Of a stretch of 64,000 nt of DNA, positions 61,870 through 64,000 are shown piece after piece (position 1 is the first letter of the stretch; every line of letters starts with the position of its first letter). The notes below the pieces were generated by a model, which worked only from the letters and a program-made list of their open reading frames with translations, did not search any database and was not told where the DNA came from. The DNA comes from Bacteroidota bacterium (GTDB lineage: Bacteria; Bacteroidota; Bacteroidia; Chitinophagales; Chitinophagaceae). A program made the translations under genes and the position numbers. The stretch lies in assembly GCA_018266775.1 (NCBI GenBank), contig JAFDZS010000010.1:464977-528976 (forward strand), read 5' to 3'.

Positions 61870-64000
61870 ATGATCCATCTCTACAAGAACAACCGTTCCG
61901 TAGGCAATGTATTTTTATTAAGACAGCTTCTTATTGGCATATTCATTTGTACACTGCAAAGTACAGCTTCAGCGCAGTGCCCTGTTAATATTGATTTTGA
62001 AATGGGTGATTTTACCAATTGGCAATGTTGGGTGGGCACCCATTATGAAACAATAAGTGGTGTGAAAGATACAATTGACTTGGGTACAACCCCTGTTGCT
62101 CCTGTTAATGGAAGGCATACAATAATATCACCTTCACCAGCGCTTGATCAATATGGACAGTTTCCTGTTAGTTGTCCTAATGGCAGCGGTTTTTCAGTTA
62201 AATTAGGTAGTAATGCTGAAGGTTCAGGTCTAAATAAGGCCGAAGGTCTTTCATATACTTTTACAATCCCTGCTGGTCAAAATAAATTCAGTCTTACCTA
62301 TTATTATGCCGTGGTATTACACCTCCCTACTTCACATAATATTCCTTCGCAGTTACCAAAGTTTGTAATAAGTTTAGAAAATCTGACAGATGGAGGAAAC
62401 TTGCCATGCCCACTTGATCCATTTACTCCGTCAGGTTTACCTGGGTTTCATAATGCTCCTGGAGATATTCAATTTAAGCCGTGGGCTGCTGCTTCAATCA
62501 AGCTTGATGGGTATGCAGGTAAAACAATACGGATATCTTTTAAAACAGCCAATTGTACCCTTGGAGGGCATTTTGGGTATGCTTATATAGACTTAGGATC
62601 TCAATGCAGCAGTTCCTTTGACGGCGCTGTATTTTGCCCTGATGATGCCTCTGTTACTGTTACTGCCCCTCCGGGATATGCAACGTATAACTGGTATAAT
62701 GGCTTGATGACACAAATTTTGGGTAATGCGCAAACGCTTACTTTAACTCCGCCTCCATTATCCGGAGATTCCTTAAAAGTGGAGCTGATTCCATTTAACG
62801 GATATGGTTGTACAGATACTTTAACTGCATATTTATGGGATACGCTCACTGTGCACGCTAATGCAGGGCCAAGTCAACACACTTGTGATAACAACCCTGT
62901 TCAAATTGGTATGGCGCCCGAACCTAATAGGATATATAAATGGACCCCACCAACAGGACTAAGTGATCCCAACATTGCCAACCCTACTGCATCGCCTTCC
63001 GGTACTACATTGTATACACTAACCGTAACCAATAGCGGTGGGGGATGTGCAACAATTTCAGAAGTAACGGTAGCTGTTGACACCTTATCCGATTCCATCA
63101 GGCTGATTGGTGCAGCCTCTTATTGCAAAGGCAGTGGCCAGTTCTCGCAATTGCAGGTACTGCCGCACGACAGTATTCAGTGGTTTAAAGATGGTTTTCC
63201 CATACCAGGCGCTGTTGGTCATCAAACCCTGTTAAACGTTACCCAAACGGGTGCTTATTATGCCATGGTGTTTAGCTATTCCGGCTGCAACCGTACCACG
63301 GCGGTAAAACAAATCGATATCTGGGACCAGGCGGTTGCTGATTTTACAACGGCCACTCCCGTTCAGTGTGCGTTAAACAACAGTTTCTTCTTTAAAAATA
63401 ACAGCACGCTAGCATCCGGCACCATGCAGTACAACTGGGATTTGGGCGATGGCAATACTGCCACCACTGCAGATGTTACCCACAGTTATACCAAAGCCGG
63501 AACATATCATGTAGTGCTGAACGTTATTGCACCCGGCGGCTGTAACGATACCAAATCTTTTGACGTAGTGGTGAATCCCAGCCCCGTTGCTGATTATTCA
63601 GTAGATATTCCTGAACAATGTTTTGCCAATAACTGGTATGTATTTACCAATAAGAGCAGCATTGAGCAGGGCGTAATGACGTATAAGTGGGATTTTGGCG
63701 ATGGCAACTACAATAACTCCAACGATGTTGCACATAGCTTTGCTGTTGCCGGCACATACCCCGTAACACTTACCGCTACCGAAACCAATGGAGGTTGCAA
63801 TGCCAGTGTTACTTACCCGATTGTAGTACACCAGAGCCCGGTAAGCAACTTCAGCGTAAACAGCAATCCACAATGTTTCCCCGGCCATCAATTTGTATTA
63901 ACGAATGGTACTTCCATAACTTCTGATGCCCTGACTTATGCCTGGGATATGGGAGATGGCAGCGCCATCATTACCACGCCGGATGTGACCTACAGTTATG
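61870..64000 (+). CDS. large secreted PKD-repeat protein, incomplete at window edge
   Basis: An open frame of at least 710 codons from ATG 61870 to the end of the window, with signal peptide (LLRQLLIGIFICTLQSTASAQ). Residues 38-240 form a jelly-roll-like domain (CPVNIDFEMGDFTNWQCWVG at its start; GYAGKTIRISFKTANC). Ig-like repeats follow (CPDDASVTVTAPPGYATYNW; ANAGPSQHTCDNNPVQIG). From about residue 495 there are PKD repeats (QYNWDLGDGNTATTADVTHSYTKAG; TYKWDFGDGNYNNSNDVAHSF; TYAWDMGDGSAIITTPDVTYSY). It resembles gliding or T9SS surface proteins, and a CHU_C domain would be expected beyond the window. Confidence 0.88.
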   Translation, partial: MIHLYKNNRSVGNVFLLRQLLIGIFICTLQSTASAQCPVNIDFEMGDFTNWQCWVGTHYETISGVKDTIDLGTTPVAPVNGRHTIISPSPALDQYGQFPVSCPNGSGFSVKLGSNAEGSGLNKAEGLSYTFTIPAGQNKFSLTYYYAVVLHLPTSHNIPSQLPKFVISLENLTDGGNLPCPLDPFTPSGLPGFHNAPGDIQFKPWAAASIKLDGYAGKTIRISFKTANCTLGGHFGYAYIDLGSQCSSSFDGAVFCPDDASVTVTAPPGYATYNWYNGLMTQILGNAQTLTLTPPPLSGDSLKVELIPFNGYGCTDTLTAYLWDTLTVHANAGPSQHTCDNNPVQIGMAPEPNRIYKWTPPTGLSDPNIANPTASPSGTTLYTLTVTNSGGGCATISEVTVAVDTLSDSIRLIGAASYCKGSGQFSQLQVLPHDSIQWFKDGFPIPGAVGHQTLLNVTQTGAYYAMVFSYSGCNRTTAVKQIDIWDQAVADFTTATPVQCALNNSFFFKNNSTLASGTMQYNWDLGDGNTATTADVTHSYTKAGTYHVVLNVIAPGGCNDTKSFDVVVNPSPVADYSVDIPEQCFANNWYVFTNKSSIEQGVMTYKWDFGDGNYNNSNDVAHSFAVAGTYPVTLTATETNGGCNASVTYPIVVHQSPVSNFSVNSNPQCFPGHQFVLTNGTSITSDALTYAWDMGDGSAIITTPDVTYSY

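Overview
The window comes from a Bacteroidota chromosome, most likely family Chitinophagaceae. The evidence is a SusC/SusD pair, further TonB-dependent receptors, type IX secretion (T9SS) substrates with CHU_C or type A C-terminal domains beside a PorP/SprF protein, reg_prop/Y_Y_Y sensor kinases, and promoters of the Bacteroidota form TTTG-N17..22-TAnnTTTG. No rRNA or tRNA gene was recognised. The genus is inference.

Layout. 1-20.2 kb is mostly ordinary chromosome: a lactonase-like propeller, purC, a TonB receptor with a fasciclin lipoprotein, ychF, a fused SpmA/SpmB-like membrane protein, a DeoR regulator heading a SusC-SusD-DUF4397 operon, a GNAT-like gene with a 57-residue partner, a serine hydrolase and serA. 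20.3-25.6 kb is an accessory region: small, mostly secreted or unknown genes plus a ParDE toxin-antitoxin pair, all on the minus strand and separated by imperfect palindromes. 25.8-37.6 kb is a T9SS surface-protein locus: an adhesin-RR-HK operon on the minus strand, divergent from a second giant CHU_C protein and PorP/SprF. 37.7-40.8 kb holds further small unknown genes. 40.8-46.8 kb has a second RR-HK pair, a paralogue of the first, and two LytS-like kinases, one degenerate. 47-53.3 kb carries NDH-2, DUF2071, DUF2279, an aspartic protease-like gene and a phosphohexomutase. 53.4-56.0 kb is a TIR gene overlapping a KGGVGR-type ATPase/TPR gene. 56.2-58.1 kb has pcm and a queuosine-precursor transporter. 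58.8-64 kb has two large secreted T9SS-type proteins, the last cut by the window edge.

The most unusual signal is the 20.3-25.6 kb array. In at least two units the bases just upstream of the start codon (GTTGTAAGCA; GTTGTGCGT) are exactly complementary to bases just after the stop codon of the same gene. Such pairing is the expected signature of integron-type cassettes (cassette-start half of R' against its own R''). No integrase is in the window, so the region could be a cassette array without integrase (CALIN-like) or an unrecognised Bacteroidota cassette system. The second candidate system is the TIR / KGGVGR-ATPase-TPR pair, which has its own near-consensus promoter and overlapping genes and looks like a conflict or immune module.

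The genome also carries many small dispersed repeats: GTCTGACG palindromes, a 111-bp triple-hairpin tandem repeat, 7-bp-period arrays at five places and a 21-bp-period array. These explain most of the non-coding DNA.
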